A stretch of 5,941 bases of DNA, taken from assembly GCA_022545645.1 (NCBI GenBank), contig JACZQQ010000171.1:1-5941 (forward strand). Direction: 5' to 3'. This document shows, in pieces, positions 5,874 to 5,941 of the stretch. A program made the position numbers and the translations under genes. The stretch is from Acidobacteriota bacterium (GTDB taxonomy: Bacteria; Acidobacteriota; UBA6911; RPQK01; JADFOI01). Position 1 is the stretch's first letter; each line of letters opens with the position of its first letter. The notes below the pieces were generated by a model, which searched no databases, was not told the origin of the DNA, and saw only the letters and a list, made by a program, of their open reading frames with translations.

Positions 5874-5941
5874 TGGAAAACCCCTTAGCCCCTGATGGAA
5901 CGATCCACCTGGTGTCCGCGTAGAATGGAGCTTAATCCACA
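5874..5941. other. Tail of window with no recognised feature
   Basis: The 68 bases after the last stop contain no convincing hairpin terminator, reading frame or repeat that I can see. Confidence 0.4.

Overview
The window looks like an accessory region of a Gram-negative, respiring bacterium of moderately high GC. The evidence is a twin-arginine (Tat) signal, a c-type cytochrome with two CxxCH haem sites, and a Sec signal on a small NTF2-like protein. Nothing in the sequence allows a confident taxonomic placement.

Layout, left to right. Positions 1-84 are the right-hand end of an insertion sequence (IS) whose body lies outside the window. On the minus strand, an operon runs from about 2.8 kb down to 0.28 kb. 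It has a 634-aa thiamine-diphosphate (TPP) dependent enzyme of the acetolactate synthase/pyruvate oxidase/benzoylformate decarboxylase superfamily with an N-terminal Tat-type motif (891-2795). After 33 bp comes a 192-aa dihaem cytochrome c (279-857, TTG start). A doubtful small membrane-like reading frame may follow, cut short by the IS end. A complete second IS copy occupies about 2897-4387. It encodes a DD(35)E integrase-core transposase (3016-4236), and each end carries two tandem copies of the terminal-repeat motif. Its last 78 bp are identical to those of the copy at 1-84, in the same orientation, so the TPP/cytochrome operon sits between two direct IS copies, like the cargo of a composite transposon. 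Beyond the IS are a secreted NTF2/SnoaL-like protein on the minus strand (4419-4862) and, divergently, a 272-aa protein with a PD-(D/E)XK-nuclease-like N-terminus and an unusual His/Cys-bearing C-terminus (5055-5873), preceded by a good sigma-70-like promoter.

The most interesting unit is the TPP enzyme plus cytochrome. TPP enzymes of this superfamily are normally cytoplasmic. A Tat motif on the enzyme and a co-directional dihaem cytochrome suggest an envelope-located 2-oxoacid (or related) oxidation system that passes electrons to cytochrome c. Superfamily membership, cofactor motifs and gene order are read from the sequence; export, electron transfer and substrate are inference.
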